Shown here: positions 34,490 through 43,679 of the stretch, in pieces
Numbering within the stretch: the first letter of the stretch is position 1
Layout of the letters: each line of letters opens with the position of its first letter
NCBI GenBank assembly: GCA_977006965.1
Contig: OZ345385.1
Location: 682,001 to 746,000, forward strand
Source of the DNA: Phymatolithon calcareum
Taxonomy: Eukaryota > Rhodophyta > Florideophyceae > Hapalidiales
Direction: 5' to 3'
DNA: 64,000 nucleotides
Position numbers and translations under genes: made by a program
The notes under the pieces: generated by a model
Told to the model about the DNA's origin: nothing
The model's database searches: none
What the model saw: only the letters and a program-made list of their open reading frames with translations

Positions 34490-34571
34490 AATTCAACCAT
34501 CCATGTGATCGTTCTGTTGTAGTGGTCTGCGTAGACCACTACAACAGAACGATCACATGGATGGTTGAATT
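34490..34571. repeat. perfect inverted repeat, 39-bp arms, 4-base loop
   Basis: Arms at 34490-34528 and 34533-34571 are exact reverse complements around GCGT. The left arm begins AATTCAACCATCCATG. It lies inside the hAT element, 43 bp from the inverted repeat at 34378-34447. Confidence 0.92.
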
Positions 34572-34896
34572 CATTCACCCGTTAAAGTATAACGGTATGG
34601 GTGTATAGAGTGCCGTTTCTGAAAAGACAGATTGAAGAGTCAGTATAAAAAGTGAAGTCGTACATTTATCCAAAGCACACTAGTAGACCCACTCGACAAC
34701 ATCTAAACAAATTCACTCTTCCAACCATGGTACTACCTATTCCGAAACCGAAGCCGAAACAAGTTGTACAGCAGCTAATGCAACTCCTTCGCGAACAGCC
34801 TCGAGATATCCATTCACGTCAATCAGTTCGAACAAGACGAATGTCAGATTACCCGGTGCACGGAGTTACATGAACACCGATTTCATATTAGGGTAG

Positions 34897-35121
34897 GTTG
34901 CCGAGGTGGAGCGTCTTTGGTCCATGGCTAAGTATATTTTGCTTGATCACAGGAAACGTACGTCTCCTATTGTGCTCGAGGCGATGCTTTTCCTCAAAGT
35001 CAACCGCTCTTACTGGGATGAGCAAACTGTGAAGGAATCTATGTCAAGCGTTGTGAACCAGCGTGTTAAACAGGCTTTCGCAGAAGACGAAAGTTTAGTA
35101 CACCTAGGAGAAGAGGCATGA
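34897..35121 (+). pseudogene. hAT transposase C-terminal dimerisation region
   Basis: The frame encodes VERLWSMAKYILLDHRKR, SPIVLEAMLFLKVNRSYWDE and a short acidic tail (EDESLVHLGEEA). The spacing of RLWS, the Arg/Lys pair, the E..LFLK..R..W block and the acidic end matches the hAT family dimerisation domain, which holds the transposase oligomer together. The catalytic part is absent, so this is an internal-deletion remnant. Confidence 0.82.
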
Positions 35122-35263
35122 ATAAACAATTAACTTGACTATTGCGGGAAGTATTCAAATTGCAATCCGAATTGCTGACTAACCGTAGTGAGCAATTGAA
35201 TTGTTAATTGCACGACAAACAGCAATGTCGAGCAATGAAATTGGCACCACCCCTGCCTGTACT

Positions 35264-35728
35264 GTGTTTTCTCGCAAGTTGCGCCTTACACTGCAACTTT
35301 GCGTGCTGTACAACGAGCTTAGTTTCCGTTTCGCCTGCTGAAAGCTAGCGTAGGTACGTCATTCGAGTTTGCTTGCTCCTCATGCTAACAGTCCGGAAGA
35401 CCGAGTGTCTTGGCATCTGAGACACATTGGGAGATGGAGACCCTCAAACGGATATAGGAGCAAGGCTTCCTCATTTGCTGCTTTCCGTAGGACAGTTCTA
35501 ATGGCTGTAGTACAAAACTGTTAGCCTTTAGAAATCTAAGGTGCTCGTTTTGACCCAAACCTTAGTTGTGTTCTGGTAAGACCGCCCTGTACTCAAGCAA
35601 TAAGCCCATTTCGCGTATGCTACAGGTATTTTCACAAAATCCATAGGATTTAGCCTCTACAGTAGACCCTTTCGGGAGGACTCGCTGCTGTTTTAGCGTA
35701 GGCAAAAGGGCGGCACAATGATGTCGTA
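35264..35728. other. no recognised gene
   Basis: AT-rich DNA. A stretch near 35445-35500 (AGCAAGGCTTCCTCATTTGCT) resembles part of the family D 3' region weakly. Confidence 0.35.
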
Positions 35729-36205
35729 ATTAAATGGACTTATTGATAAGGTATCATGTGTCCCAACTGGAAGCAAGTCGGCACCTTTCTATGCGCATTC
35801 TACTAATAATGAAATACTGACTTAATCGGAATTATGTAGGATCATATCGATGGCTCTGCCCACGTCAATTTCTTCTGCCGGGGTCCAGGTAGGCTTCTTC
35901 AGGACTCTGTTGAGTGTTCGAACTGCCCACGCTCCTTGACTGCCCATTTTTTAATCAATTTCGGAAGATTTCTCGGAAAATGACCAACAAACCATCTCGC
36001 GCAAGGAATTCTGTGTGTACTTTCTTTCATCCTCACTGCTTGGTGCGGTACGCCATTCTTGGTAAAGGTTTTTTTCTGACATGTCATTCTTCTTGTTGCT
36101 CCCATGCTCGCTGGAGGGCCGATCTATCTTGACTGTCAGTTGTCGTGCCAGATTCCGTGTACAGTCGAGAGTTTCGAGCTCTAGCTCTGCCCCCGTGCCT
36201 ATAAT
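35729..36205 (-). mobile_element. LINE family A 3' fragment
   Basis: The tail at 35729-35770 (GTCGTAATTAAATGG... read on the plus strand) and antisense coding up to about 36205 match other A copies: AVRMKESTHRIPCARWFVGHFPRN on the minus strand and the PAEEI-type end. Stops and a shift are present. No TSD was identified. Confidence 0.8.
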
Positions 36206-37033
36206 CTTCGATGATCGAAGGTTATTCTAATGTGCCTCCAACGAAAAAGAGTTACGGAGAAAATGTTTGTCAGCAGAATAGATCCCATCAGGACGAGCAA
36301 GAGAACTGCCTGGTCCGGGATCTGAATTTTCGAAGCCCTGTAGAGAGACATCCCGATTCGGAATTTCTGAAAACAATGGCCAATACATGCCTACTGAGCT
36401 CCAAATTCGGTTGCTCGGGTTCTTGTTCTCATGGACTCGAACAAAGCCAATTCCCAGCCGCAGGTTACCCAGCCAAAAATTGCATGCTCTCTTACGCCTG
36501 GCTGGTATTCTTATATCTAAGATAGTCTTGACTGCTGCTATGAACCTTGCGCGAATTGCATGCACCTAAAACTGGTTCGTCTGAAGATGTAGAGCTCTTG
36601 CGTGTGCAATATCCTTTGTTCTTCAACCGCAATAATTCTATATAAGCCGGATTCTGTTTCTCGGAATACGAGTCTATGGGCAGCATTGAACAGAAGGCAG
36701 AACAATTTATTATGGAAAGAACGCAGAGAAGCACAGAAGCTCTCAAGAACTATGACGTTCCAAAGGAAACAACAACCCTGGCCTCTGTAGCTCCGACAGG
36801 CATTTCTGGAATTCGAAAAGAGTTTACCTGCAGTACTCTAACATCGCAACCTAACATCGGAACTCGTTTCAGCTGCTTTGCATACAAAAAAGGACACTTT
36901 CGTCCTCCATTGCGAAGACTTCCAAATGCCAAACTTCGTCAGCAACTTCCAATAAGGTAAACCATGGACTAACATGGATTTGATCGCTATCGCCTTCGCA
37001 GTGCGCACCACAGCTAACAAAGCAACCATCGAT
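36206..37033. other. unrecognised region
   Basis: Overlapping ORFs on both strands, 36211-36525 (+), 36227-36565 (-) and 36676-36960 (+). No known domain and no match to the LINE families. It may hold a decayed gene. Confidence 0.3.
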
Positions 37034-37360
37034 GAAACATAATTAGGTCAATTTAATGATGAGCTGCCTTAGGCCCCAGCTGGACGAAATTCGGCACTTG
37101 TCTACTCCATACGTACAACTAATAACGAATCTTTCAACTTGGATAAGTCAGATCTGTGTATGATAGCTTCAATAGCGACCACACCTTCCATTTTTTCTGC
37201 AAGAAGCCGCACAGGTTGCTTCAGCATGGGGCTCAGTGCTCCCACCGTCCATGCTCCTTGACTGCCCATTGTCTCTATTAGTGTATGAGGATTTTTGGAA
37301 ACTGCCCAAAGACCATCTTGCGCAAAAGGCTCTATGTCTACTTCTTTTCAGCCTCACTGC
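37034..37360 (-). mobile_element. old LINE family A 3' fragment
   Basis: Diverged A tail (AATTAGGTCAATTTAATGATG, then GCCCCAGCTGGACGAAATTCGGCAC) and antisense C-terminal coding with the recognisable CCATGCTCCTTGACTGCCCAT block near 37245. It is clearly more degraded than the other A copies. Confidence 0.6.
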
Positions 37361-37659
37361 TCAGACGATGAAACGATACCCTCGATTTACGTAGTCTGTA
37401 CAAAGTGCAATGGCCTTCCCACTCGAACCGTCGCTCTCCAGACAGAGGAACACGGGATAGCACAGTTCTGGCTTGTCGGAAGGTCCTGTTGCTTATCTGA
37501 AGGTCTGCGACAAGTCCCTTACAACGCATTTGCTACGCCAAAGTCGTCATTGCGGACATTCGAGAGGTAGTTGACCTAATAACTTGAAGTAGCCCACAAA
37601 AATGCTCTCATGGCAAAAAGAGTGAGGAAGAGGAATGATTGCGAATATTAAAGGTTCGA

Positions 37660-38815
37660 TATGTTGGGGACATGACATGGTCAACATCAAAATGCACTAT
37701 TATAGCACCACAAGGAGAATAATCAAAGGTCAACACCATGAAGCTCACCAACGACAGGGGAATGTAAAGTAAGGGGGGACAACTACCATTTTTCGAAGCC
37801 AAAAAATGATTAAAAAAGGAGTCCATTGCCCCTGCACTGCGTTAAATGAAAAACAATTTCATTTCAAAGTTATTTTGCAGCATTAGCTATGCAGTCCGTG
37901 CTGGTCATACTACAAGACAGCTAAAAAGGAAGCACGTGTCCTAAGAACGCTTCGGCAGTACATTCCCTGGGCGCTCTCGTCGCTGTACTATACCAGCATG
38001 CATGGCTCGGGAGACGTGGTCGAAAGCAGATGTCTCGCACGGAATTATTCTGGGTTCGATGGACAGATTTTGATGCGCACAACAATTGGGACAGCTGGCG
38101 TTCTTTAGCGCAGCCTATAATTTAATTAAAATTCCAGCGAGTATTTCTTCAAATGAAAAGGCAAGTGCAATATGCAAAACGAGATATGTAGGTGAAGTCG
38201 AGGTCCATTTTTATCAACAAAAAAACTGTAATATTGCTCTGGACAGTCTATATTGGTGCGAAAGAGCAGGGCAATACGGCCAAAGAACTCTGTAGATATT
38301 CTCGATTCTATGCATCGGATGTGTACGAAGGAGGACTTCTTCCGCATGAGTCATATTTCTATCGTCTGTTTTTCCCTTGGATTTTGGAACGGGCTTAGGA
38401 GGCCAAAACTGGTTGAGAACTCTTTCTCTTATTGGATAACCGGATTTATCATAATATTGGGTTGGTAGTTGTCCCCCCTCTCTTTACATTCCCCTGCCGC
38501 CGACAAACGTACCGTAGAAACTAAGGATGAGTACTTGGGTATCATAATTGACCGCAATGGAGCGACAGATGAAAGAGGGTGATCCGCATCAAGAGTGCTC
38601 CACCTACAGTAGATTGAAAACGATGAGAGCAATTAGACTTTTAAGAACAGGACTCGACACGCAAAGGAGTTGGGAGATATTTCGAGCCTGCATAAGGCCC
38701 CTGTGGGAGTATGGAATGCACATCATGCCGGACTCGATACGAATCCGTACCCAAGTGATTGCCTTCATGAAGGAGCTTAGTTGGGCGCTATTCGGAAAAT
38801 GAGCGTCACGGCATC
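37660..38815 (+). pseudogene. LINE RT fragment (family F-like) split by a DNA transposon
   Basis: The left part (about 37665-37755) encodes DMTWSTSKCTIIAPQGE, a stop, then NTMKLTND. The right part (38496 on) encodes DKRTVETKDEYLGIIIDRNGATDE, then RAIRLLRTGLDTQRSWEIF and PLWEYGMHIMPDS. The gap is exactly the TIR element at 37756-38495. The joined order is that of the segment just after the RT active site in non-LTR elements. It ends at a stop at 38800-38802 after LSWALFGK. Confidence 0.72.
37756..38495. mobile_element. Merlin-like TIR element (740 bp)
   Basis: The terminal inverted repeats are 32 bp with 30 identical: AGGGGAATGTAAAG... at 37756-37787 and its inverse at 38464-38495. The flanks are 9-bp imperfect direct repeats (ACCAACGAC at 37747-37755, GCCGCCGAC at 38496-38504), of a length typical of Merlin. 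Inside, short frames near 38190-38330 (FINKKTVILLWTVYIGAKEQ) weakly resemble the helix region of IS1016/Merlin transposases. The TIRs are clear; the superfamily call is tentative. Confidence 0.75.
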
Positions 38816-38869
38816 TACGTCGTCCAAGCATTCTATGAGATTGAGCCTTGGAAATACAGAAGAGATAGG

Positions 38870-38923
38870 CGTCCCAAGGGAGTGATTTTGGTCCCGAAGG
38901 GCTGAAATCACTCCCACGGGACG
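38870..38923. repeat. hairpin, 19-bp arms
   Basis: CGTCCC-AA-GGGAGTGATTT at 38870-38888 pairs with AAATCACTCCC-AC-GGGACG at 38905-38923, with one 2-base mismatch and a 16-base loop. Confidence 0.85.
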
Positions 38924-39027
38924 ACCGAGTGCTTCCGAATCATAGACATCCCGGGAGTTGAGTGCGATAACCGGCTTATCAGCCCTGTTTTGAGGATTGA
39001 CGAGTTTTCCTCAGGTGCCTACAGGGA

Positions 39028-39084
39028 AGAAGAAGAAGAATTGTAGATTTTTATTTAAAGGTTACCAACGCATCTGCAGACGCT
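39028..39084 (-). mobile_element. 57-bp LINE family C tail with 12-bp TSD
   Basis: Only GAA repeats plus about 40 bp of the family C 3' end (TTTTTATTTAAAGGTTACCA). It is flanked by TGCCTACAGGGA at 39016-39027 and 39085-39096. One of the shortest LINE insertions in the window. Confidence 0.9.
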
Positions 39085-39096
39085 TGCCTACAGGGA

Positions 39097-39487
39097 GTAT
39101 ATTTCCACTTTTCGTTTCGGATTGTAAGTTTTGGTGATATAATATATCCTGGCGGGACGATATGGGATTGTTTTTGTTTGTGCGATCAAACACGAGCTTA
39201 TTTCACGTCAGTAACGTATTAAAACGTGAAGTTGGATCGACGAATACAACAAAATTTTATCGAAATTGAAGCAATATTCTTATCATTTCGCTTACATGCA
39301 GAGTTTTATTTGGTAAACAAATTTCCCATTCCGACTAACACCCAACTTATAAAACCCGATGCAGGTTTTATATGTTGAATGCTTAAGAGGGTACCGTATT
39401 CGTGGATCCGAACTGATTCGAATCAGTTCTTATGCTGAGAACCGAGGTTATTCCAAAAAAGGGGTGCCAATTAAAAAAGGTTGACTG
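39097..39487. other. no recognised feature
   Basis: AT-rich DNA between the LINE tail and the next TIR element. Confidence 0.35.
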
Positions 39488-40095
39488 GGGGTTGCGGGAA
39501 AATTCGAAAGTCCGAGTTTTTTTGAAATCTGCACCTGCAGTATTGGCCATAGGCGAATTAATCGGAAAACCTCACGATGCGCATTTGATAAAAGTTGTAA
39601 AAACATTTTGTTGATAGCGACCTATTGCTTTTGGTACGGCGCGTTTCTGAGAGATGATGCTAGCATTCTGGACACATTTGTCAAATATAATGAGTGATCA
39701 TCACCCACCTCACTGCAGATCACATCATGTGATCCGCAATGCGGTGGGCCTGACCAATCAATGATTGAGAGGTGACAGCCAGCGCAAAATTCGTTGTTTG
39801 GCTCAAAAACGTTTTGGTGCAGTTCCAATTGCAGCTGCTGTGCAGTGCCGTATTGCACTACTGGTGTAAGTTCTATTTGTTGCTCGAAATGTCTTCCTAA
39901 GCAGCTTCAACGAACTTAGTTGCCTCGAATGTTCGAATTTTCGCTTTCTTTAAACTTCGCTTGCCGAATTCTCGCCAGTTCTATAACTTTATGCGCAAAT
40001 GGACACGAATTATGGTAGCAAGGACCAAGGTATTCAAATATTCGGTGCGATAAATAAGCTCGGTCAATCGAATGGCAAGAAGTAGCTGGTCCAAG

Positions 40096-40113
40096 TTGCC
40101 GAACGTTCGGCAA
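40096..40113. repeat. 18-bp palindrome TTGCCGAACGTTCGGCAA
   Basis: Perfect palindrome built on the same GCCGAACGTT word that is repeated at 40305-40359. Possible transposase-binding motif of the enclosing TIR element. Confidence 0.8.
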
Positions 40114-40304
40114 TTCAGCGATTTTTCGAAATTTTACCTACCGGATTTTTATGGAAAGCATGAACATTTTCCAGATCGCTGTGACGTAGTATGTTCTACA
40201 AGCTATGCGTGACAAAGTTTCGCAGTAAACTGTTCGGCTGTCTCGCGAACTCACGAGTGGGAGCTCATTAAAAATTGACAAATTAGAAATTCAGCTACAA
40301 AACA

Positions 40305-40359
40305 GCCGAACGTTCGCCGAACGTTTGCCGAATGTTCACCGAACGTTTGGCGAATTTTT
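40305..40359. repeat. 11-bp tandem motif, five copies
   Basis: Units of the form RCCGAAYGTTY at 40305, 40316, 40327 and 40338, and a weaker one at 40349. They sit near the right end of the TIR element, where hAT-like elements carry subterminal binding repeats. Confidence 0.8.
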
Positions 40360-40739
40360 GCTCTATTTAACGATTAAGTCTAACCAGTGGGTTAACAACC
40401 AAGCAATTGTGCAATAGAATGTCGGAATGCACTGACGCATGTCTAAGTTGGACCATCACTGCATCTGACTGGAAATACGTATCATTTCTCTGTCCAAAAA
40501 GGACACAGTGTTAAATTACAGCTTGCATGCATTTCAATACCTCCGAATTGAAGCAGCTGACTAAACTGCTGCTTGAAAAAATGACTTTATTATGCAAAGC
40601 AATGATGATGACTAAAAATTTGTGTTATCATTATGAAAAGAGCGAGCCCCAAACGCAAATACTGGCACACTTGCCATAAAATTTTGGTTCATCAATGGTA
40701 CCAAATTATTCGATATTTCGAATTTTCCCGCAACCCCTG

Positions 40740-41614
40740 TAAATTGAAATCATTTCAGGTTATTCGATACGTGGCACGAGGTACGTGTGTCCGCCACTGT
40801 GAACTAATGAAAACCGAGTCTCGCCTGAAGAGCCATTTCTAAGATTTATCAAGATTCCTTTCATATAAAGCTCTGTTTCCCAATTTTAACTTCCAATCCT
40901 TCGGCTTGCTTCAAATCGTGTGGGAGGTGGCAATGATCACATTTGCCACGCCGAGAGGACCGTCGATAGAGCTCCGACTCCTGCCTGCTATACAGCATGA
41001 TATTCATCTCATATCATATGCCCCAAGCGCTACCTCTCAACTCCATTGCGTTGAAGTCCCTCAACCAACGCATTCCAGAATTACGGCTGACAATGGCGCC
41101 AATGCCGATGAATGGCGCAGTGGTGAAGAGCCGTCGACGGTCCCTCGTGCGCAACCGCGCGTGTACATGGACAAAAGAAGAATTGCGTCATATTGAGGAG
41201 ATGGCCAGCCGACCTCCCTCACCGTCCCTCGGCAGGCGTACCACTGTTCCCCGACTCACACCCTCCGTCCCACCGAATCGCGCTTCTACTTTAACCGACT
41301 CACACTATCCCCTGTCGATACACCAGTTCATCCGACCTGTCGTCCAGCCGTCAGAATGAAGCATGCGAATCTCAGCATCTCAAGGTTTGGCGTAGTTCTC
41401 GCTGACTGTCATGACGCAATCAAATACTAGACAGCTCCGTGCCCGACATATCCCGCGATTCCACACACCGTATGTAACCTCAGCACAGTAAACTCAAACC
41501 GAATGCCACCAATTTTATGCAATATGCGCAAGTCGTTTAGGAACTAGAGCGACAGAGCTACTGCTTCTGGCACCAATAAGTACTATACTTTGATTATTGC
41601 TCAGTTGTAATCTA
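40740..41614. other. unrecognised region with a 120-codon ORF
   Basis: A plus-strand ORF at 40997-41359 is Arg/Pro-rich (KSRRRSLVRNRACTWTKEEL, then PPSPSLGRR) with no known domain. Near 41615-41680 the sequence TGTGTAGCTCATGAAACCC resembles the family D 3' region on the minus strand, so a small D remnant abuts the next LINE. Confidence 0.35.
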
Positions 41615-41679
41615 GCTCTGTGTAGCTCATGAAACCCACAGCCAGAGAGGCAGGCGGACAAATTTAGGATCTCTGATAA

Positions 41680-43584
41680 TCGCACCTCAGTGTAGCGCCT
41701 GGCTGCGAAAACCGACGGCGCAAAGGTTGCAGAAGACCAGGAGAGAGAAGAGTAAAAAATCGGGAGAGTGTAAAAGGGGGAAAGAAATACAAGCGCGCGA
41801 AAACAGCACAAGCAAACAAAACTCCAGGAACAGTAAATAGAGTAAGGAAAACGCGCACCTACCATACCCTTGCGGAATTCAACAGGGCACGACGAGGGAA
41901 AGCGGTAGGCGACGATGGAATCGCGGTTGAGATGGTCCATGCGAACAAGGAGGTATGCTTCGAGATTCTTCCAGCCCTATGGGAAGCCTGCAGAAGACTG
42001 AAGTGTCTCCCCCGGGCATGGAGAAAAGCGACGTTGATTCCGGTGTACGAGAAAGGACCACCCAATGTAGCCGCAAACTACAAGCCTATATCTCTATTGA
42101 GCCAAGCTAGGAAAATAATTGACGCTGCACTCGACTGCTACATAAAGGGAAAGTATCGATTCAACAAGGCCCAACTTGGTTTTCGAGAAAACCAAAGCAC
42201 CTACTTGGCTATACTGCGATCGAAACATACCATGGCCAGGGGACACCCACATGTAGCAGTACTGGATCTCGCCGCGGCATATGACAGCGTTCCAAGAGAT
42301 ATACTCATGAAACGACTTGAAGAAAAACTAACTAGAATACTAGCCTACCTGCTAAAACCGTCATGGGTTACATCGGCAGGCGATGATACGAAAACTTGGT
42401 GCATCATCGACAGAGGCGTTCCACAGGGCTCAACTCTTAGTCCATGTCTCTATAACATCTTCATAGATACGTTTGCCGAAGCAGTTGCCAATGTCGGCTC
42501 AAAGTCATCAGAAAATCCTGCGCTCTTGTTCGCTGATGATGTCCAGCTCCAGGCAAAGAACGCGAAAGGCATGCAAAAGCCATTGGACATAGCAACCAGT
42601 TGGGCTGAGGAAAACTCGATGAAATGGAGCACTAAAGTGGGCAAGAGCGAAGTGCATAAGTACAAAGGTCTCTCCAAGCATAATATCTTTCTCGCAAGAA
42701 ATGAGCTCAGTCAAACGTGGAGGCTTTCATACATCGGAGTGAGCATGACGAACAAGGGCGTAACCGATGACATGGAAATATCACGAGTCCAAAACGCCAT
42801 AGCGTTCATCAACAAACTGCGCCAAATTGGGGTCAACGTTAAGGGACTGCACCCCGACACGTGCATCCGAATTTTCAAGCCGATAATCCTGCCAAAATGG
42901 GAATATGCTCTTCACCTAACGCCCTTAACCAAGAGGCTCCTGTCAGCTATCGAATCGGCAGAAAGGTTGTTTTATAGGTATGTATTTGGGAAATACGCTG
43001 AACACCGACTAGACCGCATGAGAGTACTCTGTAGCACTACTGAAACGAGTACGAGAAGAAGGCACCAAGCACAGCGCTTCGCTCTGAGTCTTATTATGCA
43101 GAAGGAGAGTATTCAAAAGGCAGAAGGATACAGGGGAAGAACGGAAGACTTCTTGGGTATAGCCAAAGATATCGAGTATCTGAAGAGTGAATACTACCTG
43201 CGAGAAGCATTGGAAAAGGCTGAAACTGGAAAGGTGTCTAGGACGGGTCACGAAAAAGAAATATGTGAGATGTGGAAGACAGAAGAAAAAGGCAGACCCA
43301 ACAAGATATCATTAGAAGAACCCGATTCGTTACCATTAGTACTCCAAATAAGGGAAAGAACGACAAGATTGAGATGCTTAAAATGGACCTTTAATCGGGC
43401 CCCTCTGTGGAGGAAATCAGAATTGGGGGAGTATTATGGGCTCAATGCCCAAATCGAGATTTTGGCCATACAAAGACACCTAACTGCAATGAAAAGGACG
43501 AAGGAAACCAAATGCGAATGCAAAGGACTCACAAGAGCCTTTACTGCGCGAGAAATTAGAATCAAGGAAGTCTTGAAAGAATAA
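41680..43584 (+). CDS. LINE family B reverse transcriptase ORF (about 634 aa, 5' open)
   Basis: Open without a stop for 634 codons. Order: basic N-terminal part, FNRARRGKAVGDDGIAVEM (RT block 0, near residue 75), YKPISLLSQARKIIDAALD, LGFRENQSTYLAILRS, LDLAAAYDSVPRDIL (about 195), DRGVPQGSTLSPCLYN (about 245), catalytic FADDVQLQAKN (about 283), LSYIGVSMTNKGVTDD, WEYALHLTPLTKR. A long charged C-terminal region ends ALTGREIRIKEVL-like (here AFTAREIRIKEVLKE). The FADD motif and the open frame suggest a functional RT core. The endonuclease expected upstream is missing. An ATG at 41932 is inside the RT and not the true start. Confidence 0.85.
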   Translation, partial: SHLSVAPGCENRRRKGCRRPGERRVKNRESVKGGKKYKRAKTAQANKTPGTVNRVRKTRTYHTLAEFNRARRGKAVGDDGIAVEMVHANKEVCFEILPALWEACRRLKCLPRAWRKATLIPVYEKGPPNVAANYKPISLLSQARKIIDAALDCYIKGKYRFNKAQLGFRENQSTYLAILRSKHTMARGHPHVAVLDLAAAYDSVPRDILMKRLEEKLTRILAYLLKPSWVTSAGDDTKTWCIIDRGVPQGSTLSPCLYNIFIDTFAEAVANVGSKSSENPALLFADDVQLQAKNAKGMQKPLDIATSWAEENSMKWSTKVGKSEVHKYKGLSKHNIFLARNELSQTWRLSYIGVSMTNKGVTDDMEISRVQNAIAFINKLRQIGVNVKGLHPDTCIRIFKPIILPKWEYALHLTPLTKRLLSAIESAERLFYRYVFGKYAEHRLDRMRVLCSTTETSTRRRHQAQRFALSLIMQKESIQKAEGYRGRTEDFLGIAKDIEYLKSEYYLREALEKAETGKVSRTGHEKEICEMWKTEEKGRPNKISLEEPDSLPLVLQIRERTTRLRCLKWTFNRAPLWRKSELGEYYGLNAQIEILAIQRHLTAMKRTKETKCECKGLTRAFTAREIRIKEVLKE

Positions 43585-43665
43585 TTAACTGTGGAGCGCA
43601 CGAGAAGCTGCTCTTTTACACTTAATGAGGCTTTGGGAGCTTTTGAAATAAAATTCAAGAGAGAG
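41680..43665 (+). mobile_element. LINE family B copy, nearly full RT plus 3' tail
   Basis: Longest B copy here. The coding frame is open from 41680, just after a TAA at 41677. The 3' end has GGAGCTTTTGAAATAAAATTC at about 43636-43657. It matches the minus-strand B copy at 57646-59171 throughout. The 5' end is cut within or just before the RT N-terminal extension. No TSD was identified. Confidence 0.85.
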
Positions 43666-43679
43666 GGGGACGGGAGGAT

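Larger units (their letters stand above)
34126..35255 (+). mobile_element. hAT DNA transposon (1,130 bp) with exact 8-bp TSD
   Basis: The ends are CAGGGGTGGTGC at 34126 and its inverse GCACCACCCCTG ending at 35255, the typical hAT-type CAGGGG terminus. The flanks carry an identical 8-bp direct repeat, CCTGTACT, at 34118-34125 and 35256-35263, the hAT hallmark length. Subterminal AATTGC/GCAATT motifs are numerous at both ends. The inside holds a C-terminal transposase fragment and two long inverted repeats, but no full transposase, so the copy is non-autonomous. Confidence 0.93.
39488..40737. mobile_element. TIR element with 22-bp perfect ends (hAT-like), 1,250 bp
   Basis: GGGGTTGCGGGAAAATTCGAAA at 39488-39509 is the exact inverse of 40716-40737. 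The right end continues to CCCCTG, giving a hAT-like CAGGGG terminus on the right. The left end has TGGGGG instead. No convincing 8-bp TSD remains (AAGGTTGA against TAAATTGA is at best partial). No transposase ORF was seen. Subterminal GCCGAACGTT motifs fill the right third. Confidence 0.7.

Noticed and set aside
40305-40359. CRISPR-like array
   Set aside because: Units are directly adjacent with no spacers, and the DNA is eukaryotic.
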